From Pyropia yezoensis (lineage: Eukaryota; Rhodophyta; Bangiophyceae; Bangiales; Bangiaceae): a stretch of DNA of 64,000 bases. Made by a program: the position numbers and the translations under genes. Location: assembly GCA_009829735.1 (NCBI GenBank), contig CM020619.1, forward strand, positions 30,220,063 to 30,284,062, in the 5' to 3' direction. Shown in pieces: positions 12,701 to 24,599 of the stretch; positions within the stretch are counted from its first letter, which is position 1, and every line of letters starts with the position of its first letter. The notes under the pieces were generated by a model that searched no databases, was not told where the DNA came from, and saw nothing but the letters and a program-made list of their open reading frames with translations.

Positions 12701-13689
12701 ACAGGCTGTTGTGTCACGTGATGGACGCCATACGTATGCACGGCAACATCAACAACGGCAATGCTGGCATCAACGAGCGCATGCACAAGGAGGACAAGCC
12801 CTACTACTCCCGGACGAACAAGTCCATCTCAGACTTTACCCGTCAGCTCGTCGTGCAGGCGCAAGGCGCCCACATCATCCTGCGCCGCAACGCTGAAGAA
12901 GAAGAGGATCGTCCAGCCGACGTGCTTGCCTGTGGTGATGAGAGCAGCGACGGAGAAGGGCTGGGACCTGGTCTGACCGAAGAAGAAGAAGCACCGGGCA
13001 TTGCCGCCGGAGGTGCCAGTGCGCCGGATGGAGCAGCCAATGCGCCGGGCTTTCCAGGTCCTGGGGAAGCCTCGACTGCCGGGGTCGCTGTCGTCGCAGC
13101 TGTTGGGACCCCCGCATACCACCTGCGCCGTGTGCGCTTGTCCGCAATGTCCCAGTGGCCAGGGATGGCGGGCGTTGCTGCCGCACTTGACCTGCCTGAG
13201 GACGCACGAGTGCGCGTCAGCTCTCGCATCGCCTTTAAGGCTGTTTTTGAGTGCGGCACCACGGCCACGCAACTGCTATACGCGTCCCCATCTTTCCGAG
13301 GTGAGCCCTGGTATGACTTCGTCATGTACTCCTCGTCCGGCAATGCCTCAACCTTGTCAGTGGCTGAGGTGCGGGCTATTGTTCGGCGGCCTGGAGGTGA
13401 TTTTGTAGTTGTCGCGGACATGGTATCTGTCCCGGGTGTGCCAGGCTGCCCCTTGGTGGCCCGCGGGTGCACGCGCCTGGCTTGGAGCGTCCCCGACGGT
13501 GAGACCGACGTTTGCCTGAGAACAATGCCGCTGGAGTCTATTCGGCGGGTCCTGCACGTGGTCCCAGACTTCGCCGACTTGTCCTGTCGCCGCGGCCTTG
13601 ATGCGGAGCCCGCGAAGTGGGGTGATCCTGTGGAAGAGCGCCTTGCTATGCGTTTCTTCATCAACGCGTTCTATCCGTGGGGGTCGTGA
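9722..13689 (+). CDS. CACTA/Plavaka-like transposase, four exons, copy 1
   Basis: The gene reads as four exons: start to 10,856, then 11,030-11,610, 11,755-11,927 and 12,169-13,689. All three introns are GT-AG, with donors GTGCGT, GTACGT and GTACGT, and acceptors preceded by C/T-rich or T-rich tracts. The start may be 9,722 or 9,785. The N-terminus has a C2H2 finger (C-x2-C-x12-H-x4-H, CAVCDFKTYSKGGFVWHQRS). Later come a YSDSSQLS box that splices onto a YPVRVRL segment, and a DALHVLDLGV box created by removing intron 2. Such D and D-x-L-H boxes are typical of DDE transposases of the CMC group. Exon 4 holds a His-rich INERMHKEDKPYYSRTNK segment and an acidic Ser/Glu stretch. One base is missing at about 12,445 compared with copy 2, which breaks the frame. 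Expected length is about 1,115 aa. Confidence 0.7.
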
Positions 13690-14992
13690 CGATAGCCCTG
13701 CACATTGCATCCTCTTTTTTTCTCTCGATCCTTTGCCATGACGCCCTGGTGACACCAGAGACCGTGGTAGCCGAAAAGACGGTGGTGGACATGCACATCC
13801 CAATGACAGCACCGCTCCTACACCCCCTCGTACCCCCGCACCTCTAGAGGGCCCCTCCCCCTCACCTCCATATATTCCATCTCCTGCGTCGCCTCAGGAT
13901 GCCGCCCATACCCTGTAGATGCGCTGAGTCGCTCCGGGCATCCCTATCTGATAGGCCGGCAGCACGAGTAGCACTCGGGGCTACCGACCAGCCCGCGTGC
14001 GCGGACGCCTCCAGCGCCCCGAGCGGCAGGGGAGGCGGCGGTAAAAGCGGCTTGTGTCACCCGGTGGCCGCGTCGCCGCCGCGACTGGCGCGTACGCCGC
14101 CACTACCGCGACGGCCGACGGTGTGCGTACTCGCCCAAGCGAGGCACAGGCATGGGGAGCCCCGAGCGGCAGGGGCGGCGGCGGCGAACGCGGCTTGTGC
14201 CACCCAGTGGCTGCGTCGCCGCCGCGACAGGTGCGGACGCAGCCGCCGCCGCGGCTGCCGAGGGTGCGGGTGCCAGCGCATGGGAGGCACAGGCAGAGGG
14301 AGCCCGGAGCGGCAGGGGCGGCGGCGGAAAAAGCGGCTTGTGCCACCCGGCAGGGGGCGGCTTTGCCGCCGCGATCGGCGCGGACGCCGCCTCCACCGCT
14401 GGTGCCGAGGGTGCGAGCGCCGGTGCAAGGAAAGCAGAGCAGGGCCGCGCCGCCGCCGCAACCCGGCGCAGGCGCCGCCGCCTCCGCAGCTGCCAAGGGT
14501 GCGAGTTCCGGCGCATGGGAGGCAAAAGCATGGAAAGCCCCGAACGGCAGGGATGGCGGCGACAAAAGCGGCTTGTGCCACCCGGTGCGGGGTGGCGTCG
14601 CCGCCGCCACCGGCACGGACGCCGCCCCGGCCCGTGCCTCTATCTCCGCCGCTGCCCTCGCCAGTTGAGCGGCTGCTGCCGCCGCCTCTGCTGCCACTGC
14701 CGCTGTTTTCGCTGTCACTGCCCCAGCCTGCGAGGCTGCCGCTGCTGAAGCCGATGCCGCCGTCACCTCCGCTGCTGCTGCCGCTGCTACTTCCCCTGCT
14801 GTCGCCGCTACACTCGCCACTGCCACCGAGTGCACTACGCCGGGAGCGTTCGAGCGACCCCGAGCCGGAGTCGATCAGTCGCTTGGGCTGCTGCTGACAG
14901 CTTGAGGCGCTCCAATGAGAAGGGCGAAACGGAGAGTAGTCTCGCGCTGGTTTTGGTGTCCCGAGGTTTACTTCAGAGACGCGAGACATGGC
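13690..14992. repeat. GC-rich tail with imperfect ~135-bp tandem repeats
   Basis: Between about 14,020 and 14,620 the sequence repeats with a period near 135-145 bp. Each unit starts near GAGCGGCAGGGG and contains AAAGCGGCTTGTG followed by CACCC. Four partial copies are visible. Both strands are open over several hundred codons and give Ala/Pro-rich peptides with internal repeats, for example GWHKPL on the minus strand. I cannot decide whether any of this is translated. Confidence 0.5.
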
Positions 14993-15158
14993 CCATCGAG
15001 CGATCGGCGCGCCGTCGAGCCAGGCCCCCTTCGCGGGACCCTCGAAAGTGGGCCTTCGATGGCACCCTCGATGGGCTGGAAACGCCCATCGAAAGCGGCC
15101 TTCGATGGGTCGACGGGACACGACGGGCTTCGATGGGCTTTGGGCGGGAGGTGACGAT
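14993..15158. repeat. Right subterminal repeats and TIR of copy 1
   Basis: The segment contains at least six copies of TCGATGGG-type words in both orientations. It ends with the 29-bp inverted match (15,130-15,158) to the left end of the element. The same block is repeated at about 23,812-23,977. Confidence 0.6.
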
Positions 15159-15595
15159 TCCCTCCCCACACCTGCGTCGTCGGCCGGTGGCCACAGCGCC
15201 GCATGGACAGGGGGAGGGGGGGGGGGAAACGGGGGGCAGGCGACGGCCGCGCGCCGCTTCGCCGCGACGGCCGCGCGCCAGCAGCAGACGTGACTGGTAG
15301 TTCTTCTCGCGCTGTGGTCTCCCCCCCCTCCCCGAAGGTCCAACGGGTCCCAGGGCGCGGCCCGCGTGGTCGGTAGCGGCGCTGGGTGCGCATGAGCCAC
15401 GTGGACGGGACAGACGCCCGCACGTGCAGTCCAGCCAGCAGATGTACCCCGACCAATCCGCGAGCGGATACAAAGGGAAGCAGGCCGCGGGCCAAGGGGC
15501 GCACACCCCCAACACCCCCCCCCCCCCCCCCGGCCCGCCCGCATCCGGCGGGGAGGGGGGGGGGGGACCGATCCGGTTGATGGCATGCACGCCAC

Positions 15596-16095
15596 NNNNN
15601 NNNNNNNNNNNNNNNNNNNNNNNNNNNNNNNNNNNNNNNNNNNNNNNNNNNNNNNNNNNNNNNNNNNNNNNNNNNNNNNNNNNNNNNNNNNNNNNNNNNN
15701 NNNNNNNNNNNNNNNNNNNNNNNNNNNNNNNNNNNNNNNNNNNNNNNNNNNNNNNNNNNNNNNNNNNNNNNNNNNNNNNNNNNNNNNNNNNNNNNNNNNN
15801 NNNNNNNNNNNNNNNNNNNNNNNNNNNNNNNNNNNNNNNNNNNNNNNNNNNNNNNNNNNNNNNNNNNNNNNNNNNNNNNNNNNNNNNNNNNNNNNNNNNN
15901 NNNNNNNNNNNNNNNNNNNNNNNNNNNNNNNNNNNNNNNNNNNNNNNNNNNNNNNNNNNNNNNNNNNNNNNNNNNNNNNNNNNNNNNNNNNNNNNNNNNN
16001 NNNNNNNNNNNNNNNNNNNNNNNNNNNNNNNNNNNNNNNNNNNNNNNNNNNNNNNNNNNNNNNNNNNNNNNNNNNNNNNNNNNNNNNNNNNNNNN
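15596..16095. other. Assembly gap of exactly 500 N
   Basis: The run is exactly 500 N, which looks like a placeholder of arbitrary size. The sequence to its left ends with the same bases that occur at 24,416, and the sequence to its right starts with the same bases that occur at 7,274. The gap is therefore probably a false join between overlapping contigs and not missing sequence. Confidence 0.95.
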
Positions 16096-16686
16096 CGAGG
16101 CGCTGTCGCCGCAGCCGCACCCCCAGGAGGCGTCACTGGCGATGCCGCTCCACGTAGACCGCGACGCGCGCGTCTGCGACAGACGTTGGAGAAACGTGAT
16201 CACGTTCGTAGGTTGGTTTAGCTGCACCAGGGTGTCGAGGCGGAGACGAGGCAGCACCCGCCGCCGTCGCAGTCATCGTCACCGTTGAAGGCCCACCTAC
16301 ACCCTTTGCAGCCCCTCCACTATTCAGCACTGTCGACGCCCCAGTGCACGCTTCCCGGCCACCAGGGTGCGACGCTTGGGCGTCACCATAGCAGCAGCGG
16401 GCGGACCAGGTCGGCGCGGGGGCAGTACCAGCCCGCGCGCGCCTACCGCCGTGAGACCACGAGTGCTGAGGGGCGGCATGGCCGCCATGGAAGTCGGTGA
16501 CAGCGGCGGGGGCTCAAGGTCGGTGGACTTCTCGGTCGGGCATACCGGTGAGATCCAGTGCAGCTGCGCTTGGCTGCTTGAAACAGCCGCCAGCGCTGCG
16601 GCGGCTGCGGCTTCACCGCCATTTTCTTCAGCTTGCTCGAACGAGGGAAGGCTGTTGACGGGCTGAGGAGGGCGTCGCGGGGGCAT
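16096..16686 (-). pseudogene. Second, gap-truncated copy of the accessory ORF start
   Basis: This is the N-terminal part of the 856-aa transposon accessory protein. It starts at ATG 16,686-16,684 and is cut by the gap. Compared with copy 1 it lacks one C near 16,340 and one or two bases near 16,165, so the frame breaks twice. Because copy 1 is open across the same places, these are most likely consensus errors and not biological mutations. Confidence 0.7.
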
Positions 16687-17719
16687 TGTGAGAGTGGGTT
16701 GGGGCAGATACGCAAAGGTAAGCAGAGTCAAAGGAGGGAGGGGCTCAGGGCAGTACGAGGCGCCCCAAAAATGCAGTCAGTAGCGCATCGTCGCAGCGAC
16801 TCTCAACCCACCCTGGCAACACATCCGCCCTCCCCGCCTCCCTCTTGTAGGATAGAGCACACTCAGAAACTCACATGCCAAAGTCCACAATCGAACGCGT
16901 GGCTGCGGGGGTGTGGTCAGGTCCGCAAACACGTGGTTGTCAACCAGGGCATGGTGCTTTCCGGACCGCACAGAATAATGTCTGGGCACACGGCGTCAGT
17001 ACAGGGCGTCGCCGAGCAACCGTGACCGTGGAACAGCACACCTCAGCCCTCCTGGCTGCATCACATACATATTGACAAAGACAGCTGTGGCTCCTGTGCC
17101 GCTCGCGGCACGGGCTGCGGGCACCCGCAGCCCCTCTTGTATAGGTCTTCCGGCCAACATACCGCCGTCGGTGTTGATCTGTGCCACCCGGGCCACACGG
17201 TACGTGTGGCGCTGCACAGTCCGACATTGGGAGGTCGGGCGGAGCCGGCCACGGATGAACCTACCTCGTGCGGCAGAGGTGCACGACAGCCTGCACGCGG
17301 AGCGCCGCAGGCCCCGCAGCAACGACAGCTCGCTTGCGTTCACAGCCGTCCCGCGCCGAAGTCCCAGTGGGGCAGATCGTTGAGTGGTAGCGGAAACTGT
17401 TTGCTTCGAGTCCCAAGAAGTACGGTTCGGACCATTCCAACTGAGTCAATGCCGAGCTTCTATTGGTCAAGGCATTGAGTAATTCTTCATAGCAGACACT
17501 AGCTCTCCCAGCCAGGGCGACTTACGCAGGAAGCGTTAGACACTTCTCGACGACTGTGGCCTCATCGAGCCTCGATGGGCTTCGATGAGACCTGTCGACG
17601 TCGACACCGGACTAGTCACGGGGGGGCTCACAGCGTTCGCCATGAGCGCAGCAGACAGGACCCCACCAGTTTGTGCGTGGCTCTACTTCCCAGACGTGCT
17701 GGCCGTGGTCCGTTGCGCG

Positions 17720-17754
<35 letters not shown>

Positions 17755-18542
17755 AGTGCGGGACGTGGACGGCCGAGAGCGGGGATGGGCGGGAGGGGGG
17801 GCGGAGTGAGTGGGGGCGGAGGGAGTGGGGCGTAGACGGGGGAGGGGGAGGGGGGCCGGAGATTGCGGCCGCTGTCCACCCCACACTACCCGGTCCCCCC
17901 TGCCGCCCATTTTCGGAGGAGCTCTGCCGCCACACACGGCTGCGGTGAGATGGTGACAGAGCTTTGGGCGCTGCGGATGGGCACCTGAAGCGTGAGGATT
18001 GCTGGAGGGGAGCGCGTGGTCCACATGCCGTGCGCCGTATGCTTGATCGCATTTTCATTCTTGACTGGGACTGACGACGCTTGCGCATGGCAGATCGCAC
18101 GGCTGCGCAGTTTGGACGAGCCGACTTCAACCTCACATTCTACATGCTTCCATCAGCGGCCGAAGCACCGCCTCCCCCCCGCCCTCCCGCCGTATGCCGC
18201 ACTCGCTCCTCCACCCCCCGGCCCCCCGCCTTCGAGACGTCTTCTTCGTGCAAGCAAGCTGCCCAAGCTGCCCATCAACGCAGACTGGCCACCTTCTACC
18301 TGTCCGCGACGACCTACCTCCCTCCTACCTCTCGACAACCCGCCTCCCTCTTATCTCTCTGCCACAACTTGCTACCTTTGACGCTCACGCATGTGGCGGC
18401 CCCCTGCTCCGTACATGGTATGTGTAGCCTTGATTGTTTCTCTTGTATCCGTGTGTACATGTGGGTGTGAGTGGGTGTCGTCGTCGTGCTCTATCTTTAC
18501 GAGGCGGGGCCCGTCGCAGCCAACAGGCTAGTGACTGAAATA

Positions 18543-21500
18543 ATGCCGCGTCTCTCCATGCTTCTTCCTCGTCGATACCTTTGCTTTGTGATTGTGGATG
18601 ACAGAATGATGTCTGGTGGGAAACGGCCGGCCAGGCTGCTCACCTGCGCAGTGTGCGACTTCAAAACCTACAGCAAGGGTGGATTTGTCTGGCACCAAAG
18701 GTCGGCGCACGGGCGAGAAGACGGAAACGGCATACCCGGCAGCAAGAGAAGACCGCCGGCCGACGACGGCACGGCCGCTGAGCTGGACGGCATTCCCACG
18801 CCTCCCAGGGCCCGCCGACGCGTAGACCACTTGGTAGCTGCTCGGGGTCGCGGCAATATGCCTGGCGTTGCCGTAGAGAAGGAAGCGGACGGCACTCTTG
18901 CCGCTGACGAGGTGCCAGTCGGCATTGGAGCGCTGGTGGCTGACGACTCTGGCTCCTACGACGCCGCAATCCGCGCCCAACTGTATCCTTTGTTGGAACT
19001 GACAGGGGTGTTGCGGGACAACGTCGGTGACGGGGGAATGCATGCTGAGTACCAATACCAGTCTCTAGCGACGCGTATCTTCAGTCTGTATGAGGTTCTA
19101 GACGATGCCGCACGGTCGGTCCCCATTTTGGAGAGACGCAAGAACAGTCGGACTGGAAGGTTCAACTCTACGCGCCTCGGTGCCCTTCAGCAATTCGTTC
19201 TCGGAGTGGGTGGGGCGGGCCTGTCAGTGCGAGAGCAGAAGCAGCTCTACGACTTTTTGGAGATCTGGGACCGACGCGACGCTGTGGACCCGATGGAGAC
19301 GCGCGACGACCTCTCGCTAAGTGCAGTATTTCCCACCGTCTCTTCCTTCACCAAGGCCTTGCGCGACGACCTCGACGACGCTGTGCTGAGCGCCGGATGG
19401 AAGAAGCTGAAGATCCGGGAGGGCGGTACTGTGTATGAGGTCTACTACCGATCAGTCTTGGAGGTGGTCATGGCTCGGCTTCAAAAAGGTGATGGTGGTG
19501 TACGGTTATGGAGCGGGGAGGATGGTCCTGCACCTCCAACTAACATGCGGCAGACGCCCATGGACGGTGATGCGTTCCGTCTTTGCGAGAAGGAGGTCGT
19601 CGCCACTCACGGTGGCACCAGCTTTGTTCTCGGTCTTCATCTCTACAGTGACAGCAGCCAGCTGTCGTGGTCCGGTGGTGCGTTCATGAATCCGCTTCGG
19701 GGCGAGAGACCATCTCTTCTTCACAGCTTTAGCGTGGTGCGAGTGTGTCCTCAACTTTTGCTGCATAAGCGACTTCTGACGGTTCCCTTTTCCTCTTGCA
19801 ATGCGCCGTGGGTTGCGTTGCTTCTGTTCATCCCTTGCTCTTATCTCCAGCCCACAAACTGTACCCAGTGCGGGTTCGCTTAGTCAACGACGACACGGGC
19901 GACATTCATTGGATGACCGTTGCCTACATTCCTCTTGTGCGCATCCAGGTCGAGAAGGCAGCGAAGGAGCGCTCCCGGCTGCGCCGCTGCGGAATCCTAC
20001 AACGGGTGCTGTATGTCTGCATGCGAACGGCTATGGCGGCTAGCCGCTTTGGTGTTGAGGTGCGCATGGGAGGCCAGCAGCTGATGGCTTTTACTCGTGT
20101 CTTGCTGTATGTTTGCGACCAACCGGAAGAACGTGCCGTCTTATGCCTCAAAGCTGGGCAGTGCCAGCGCCCATGCTCCCAATGCGACGTTATGGTTGAC
20201 GTTGCAGGCTCATCAGAGGCGCTGGATGCGGCAGGAAGGGACGTGGTGGAGACGCTGGAGCGCCAGCTAGAGGCGTCTGGACACAGGCAGCACGGCCGGT
20301 CGCGTGCTCGGCGCGAAGACCTTGAGGCCGTAGACAGCTTAACAGGCTTCGTTCCGGCGCTTGCTGCAATGGAGGGTCTTTCTACTTCTCCATACTTGCT
20401 GTACAAGATGATCGGATTTGATGCTTTGCACGTACGTTGGTCCCCTTTTGAGTGTGTCTGTGCAACTGTGTGGGATGTACATGTTCCTATCGACCCTCTT
20501 TGGTGGAGTATCTTGTCTGACAGATGCTCATGTCGCGTGCAGCTCGCGGCCTTATTGGCTTGGTTTTTGATACAGGTGCTTGACCTGGGTGTGACCAGGA
20601 TGCTTGTGCAGTGGCTGGTCGAGGTCTTCCCTAAGATTTGCAAGGGTCACATGCCGCTAGCGGGGACGGACGCCGCGACGCGTCGCGTTTGCAACAAGCG
20701 CATTGATCACCTTGGACGCCGCAGTAAGGCTTGCAAGACGCCACCAGGGTACGTTACTGTGAGCGACTGGAAAGAGCTGATCCGTATCCCTCGTTCCGCG
20801 ACAAAGACCATGTCAACCAGTGCTGGTCCTGTGGTTCTCCGTTAAGCCGTCGCAGTGGTCAGTAGCCAGTTACTCAAAGGTCACTCCATGTGTTCTAACT
20901 TGCGCTCTGTTCCCTGCCATCGGCTCTTAGCACTGCATAATCTTTCTTCTCCTTTGTACCTTTGTGACGAACTGTTTTTCTTTCATTAGATACTTGGTCA
21001 AACACGACGAGCCTCAGTCTGTGTACACGGGCAAGCAACAGAGAGAGGGCGTGTCAACAATGGCGTTTTTGGTGGCCGGTGCCTGGCGCACTCGGGGGCT
21101 CTGCCCGTCCCAGCTCTGCCCGTCCGTGGAGGCGTGGCAGAAATCGGCGAAGCAGCGCTCCCTGTCGGTGATGGGCTGCAAGATGCTGTCCCGGACTTAG
21201 CGGCCCGTGTTGCGGCCCTGCGGCTTGATGAAGCACCCGAGGAAGGAGCGGCCAGCGACGATCCGGCGAGCGTCGCAGGTGGTCCGGAGTATGACTGGTC
21301 TGCCTACCATGCTGTTTGGGGCGAGACGCCGATTGACGAGGCTATTACCGCAATGTTTGCGGAGTTTGCCGTGCTGCACGCAGAGATGTACGGGTACACG
21401 TGCTCGACGGCCCCCATGCCCCTCACGCTTAACGCGGGAAAGTGCATAGCTGATCGAGCACAATGCTTTGTGACGCAGTACCTGACGCCCATCCTCGGCC

Positions 21501-22510
21501 CTCAACACTCTTCCAAAGTGCACAGGCTGTTGTGTCACGTGATGGACGCCATACGTATGCACGGCAACATCAACAACGGCAATGCTGGCATCAACGAGCG
21601 CATGCACAAGGAGGACAAGCCCTACTACTCCCGGACGAACAAGTCCATCTCAGACTTTACCCGTCAGCTCGTCGTGCAGGCGCAAGGCGCCCACATCATC
21701 CTGCGCCGCAACGCTGAAGAAGAAGAGGATCGTCCAGCCGACGTGCTTGCCTGTGGTGATGAGAGCAGCGACGGAGAAGGGCTGGGACCTGGTCTGACCG
21801 AAGAAGAAGAAGCACCGGGCATTGCCGCCGGAGGTGCCAGTGCGCCGGATGGAGCAGCCAATGCGCCGGGCTTTCCAGGTCCTGGGGAAGCCTCGACTGC
21901 CGGGGTCGCTGTCGTCGCAGCTGTTGGGACCCCCGCATACCACCTGCGCCGTGTGCGCTTGTCCGCAATGTCCCAGTGGCCAGGGATGGCGGGCGTTGCT
22001 GCCGCACTTGACCTGCCTGAGGACGCACGAGTGCGCGTCAGCTCTCGCATCGCCTTTAAGGCTGTTTTTGAGTGCGGCACCACGGCCACGCAACTGCTAT
22101 ACGCGTCCCCATCTTTCCGAGGTGAGCCCTGGTATGACTTCGTCATGTACTCCTCGTCCGGCAATGCCTCAACCTTGTCAGTGGCTGAGGTGCGGGCTAT
22201 TGTTCGGCGGCCTGGAGGTGATTTTGTAGTTGTCGCGGACATGGTATCTGTCCCGGGTGTGCCAGGCTGCCCCTTGGTGGCCCGCGGGTGCACGCGCCTG
22301 GCTTGGAGCGTCCCCGACGGTGAGACCGACGTTTGCCTGAGAACAATGCCGCTGGAGTCTATTCGGCGGGTCCTGCACGTGGTCCCAGACTTCGCCGACT
22401 TGTCCTGTCGCCGCGGCCTTGATGCGGAGCCCGCGAAGTGGGGTGATCCTGTGGAAGAGCGCCTTGCTATGCGTTTCTTCATCAACGCGTTCTATCCGTG
22501 GGGGTCGTGA
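18543..22510 (+). CDS. CACTA/Plavaka-like transposase, second copy
   Basis: This repeats the transposase gene 8,821 bases downstream. Introns map to 19,678-19,850, 20,432-20,575 and 20,749-20,989, with the same splice sites as copy 1. Here the exon 4 frame is intact around 21,265, where copy 1 is broken, but one G is missing near 21,094, where copy 1 is intact. The two versions thus mend each other, as expected for two noisy readings of one locus. The C-terminal ORF alone runs 21,134-22,510. Function and domains are as for the first copy. Confidence 0.65.
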
Positions 22511-23977
22511 CGATAGCCCTGCACATTGCATCCTCTTTTTTCTCTCGATCCTTTGCCATGACGCCCTGGTGACACCAGAGACCGTGGTAGCCGAAAAGAC
22601 GGTGGTGGACATGCACATCCCAATGACAGCACCGCTCCTACACCCCCTCGTACCCCCGCACCTCTAGAGGGCCCCTCCCCCTCACCTCCATATATTCCAT
22701 CTCCTGCGTCGCCTCAGGATGCCGCCCATACCCTGTAGATGCGCTGAGTCGCTCCGGGCATCCCTATCTGATAGGCCGGCAGCACGAGTAGCACTCGGGG
22801 CTACCGACCAGCCCGCGTGCGCGGACGCCTCCAGCGCCCCGAGCGGCAGGGGAGGCGGCGGTAAAAGCGGCTTGTGTCACCCGGTGGCCGCGTCGCCGCC
22901 GCGACTGGCGCGTACGCCGCCACTACCGCGACGGCCGACGGTGTGCGTACTCGCCCAAGCGAGGCACAGGCATGGGGAGCCCCGAGCGGCAGGGGCGGCG
23001 GCGGCGAACGCGGCTTGTGCCACCCAGTGGCTGCGTCGCCGCCGCGACAGGTGCGGACGCAGCCGCCGCCGCGGCTGCCGAGGGTGCGGGTGCCAGCGCA
23101 TGGGAGGCACAGGCAGAGGGAGCCCGGAGCGGCAGGGGCGGCGGCGGAAAAAGCGGCTTGTGCCACCCGGCAGGGGGCGGCTTTGCCGCCGCGATCGGCG
23201 CGGACGCCGCCTCCACCGCTGGTGCCGAGGGTGCGAGCGCCGGTGCAAGGAAAGCAGAGCAGGGCCGCGCCGCCGCCGCAACCGGCGCAGGCGCCGCCGC
23301 CTCCGCAGCTGCCAAGGGTGCGAGTTCCGGCGCATGGGAGGCAAAAGCATGGAAAGCCCCGAACGGCAGGGATGGCGGCGACAAAAGCGGCTTGTGCCAC
23401 CCGGTGCGGGGTGGCGTCGCCGCCGCCACCGGCACGGACGCCGCCCCGGCCCGTGCCTCTATCTCCGCCGCTGCCCTCGCCAGTTGAGCGGCTGCTGCCG
23501 CCGCCTCTGCTGCCACTGCCGCTGTTTTCGCTGTCACTGCCCCAGCCTGCGAGGCTGCCGCTGCTGAAGCCGATGCCGCCGTCACCTCCGCTGCTGCTGC
23601 CGCTGCTACTTCCCCTGCTGTCGCCGCTACACTCGCCACTGCCACCGAGTGCACTACGCCGGGAGCGTTCGAGCGACCCCGAGCCGGAGTCGATCAGTCG
23701 CTTGGGCTGCTGCTGACAGCTTGAGGCGCTCCAATGAGAAGGGCGAAACGGAGAGTAGTCTCGCGCTGGTTTTGGTGTCCCGAGGTTTACTTCAGAGACG
23801 CGAGACATGGCCCATCGAGCGATCGGCGCGCCGTCGAGCCAGGCCCCCTTCGCGGGACCCTCGAAAGTGGGCCTTCGATGGCACCCTCGATGGGCTGGAA
23901 ACGCCCATCGAAAGCGGCCTTCGATGGGTCGACGGGACACGACGGGCTTCGATGGGCTTTGGGCGGGAGGTGACGAT
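22511..23977. repeat. Second copy of tandem repeats, subterminal cluster and right TIR
   Basis: The ~135-bp repeat array lies at about 22,840-23,440, the TCGATGGG cluster at about 23,812-23,960 and the 29-bp TIR at 23,949-23,977. It is equivalent to 13,690-15,158. Confidence 0.7.
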
Positions 23978-24599
23978 TCCCTCCCCACACCTGCGTCGTC
24001 GGCCGGTGGCCACAGCGCCGCATGGACAGGGGGAGGGGGGGGGGGGAAACGGGGGGCAGGCGACGGCCGCGCGCGCTTCGCCCGCGACGGCCGCGCGCCA
24101 GCAGCAGACGTGACTGGTAGTTCTTCTCGCCGCTGTGGTCTCCCCCCCCTCCCCGAAGGTCCAACGGGTCCCAGGGGCGCGGCCCGCGTGGTCGGTAGCG
24201 GCGCTGGGTGCGCATGAGCCACGTGGACGGGACAGACGCCGCACGTGCAGTCCAGCCAGCAGATGTACCCCGACCAATCCGCGAGCGGATACAAAGGGAA
24301 GCAGGCCGCGGGCCAAGGGGCGCACACCCCCAACACCCCCCCCCCCCCCCCCGGCCCCCCCGCATCCGGCGGGGAGGGGGGGGGGGGACCGATCCGGTTG
24401 ATGGCATGCACGCCACGCGTTCCAACGCGCGACCAAAAAATAGGTGCAACGCCCGCCGCGGCTGAGCAGAGCACCCCCCCACAGACGCCCACGTGGGAGG
24501 GGGGGGGGGGGGGGGGGGGGGAGGGGGAGGGGGAGGGGGAGGTGGAGGGGGCGGAGGGGACGGGGGGGCGTGCAGCGGTGCGGCGGTGGTGGTGGGGTG

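Larger units (their letters stand above)
4413..15158. mobile_element. CACTA/Plavaka-like (CMC group) DNA transposon, copy 1
   Basis: The element is bounded by an imperfect terminal inverted repeat: 4,413-4,441 matches the reverse complement of 15,130-15,158 at 24 of 29 bases. Inside both ends lie clusters of short direct and inverted copies of the word TTCGATGGGC and its variant CGACGGG (about 4,431-4,590 and 14,993-15,140). Such subterminal arrays are known from CACTA elements, where they bind an element-encoded accessory protein. Internally there is a spliced transposase gene on + and a divergent accessory ORF on -. I could not fix a target-site duplication, so the exact ends are uncertain by several bases. 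Confidence 0.7.
16096..24416. repeat. Near-identical second copy of 7,274-15,595
   Basis: The 8,321 bases here match 7,274-15,595 (8,322 bases). The differences I could find are single-base indels, mostly in homopolymers: five C against four at 7,525/16,340, CCC against CC near 8,230/17,050, a longer G run at 17,724, GGGGGG against GGGGG at 12,274/21,094, and similar cases. I found no clear base substitution. The repeat starts exactly at the gap on one side and ends exactly at the gap on the other, the signature of unmerged overlapping contig ends. Confidence 0.9.

Noticed and set aside
16096-24416. Segmental duplication as a biological event
   Set aside because: The repeat borders coincide with the gap on both sides and the differences are homopolymer indels, so a contig overlap is the simpler explanation.
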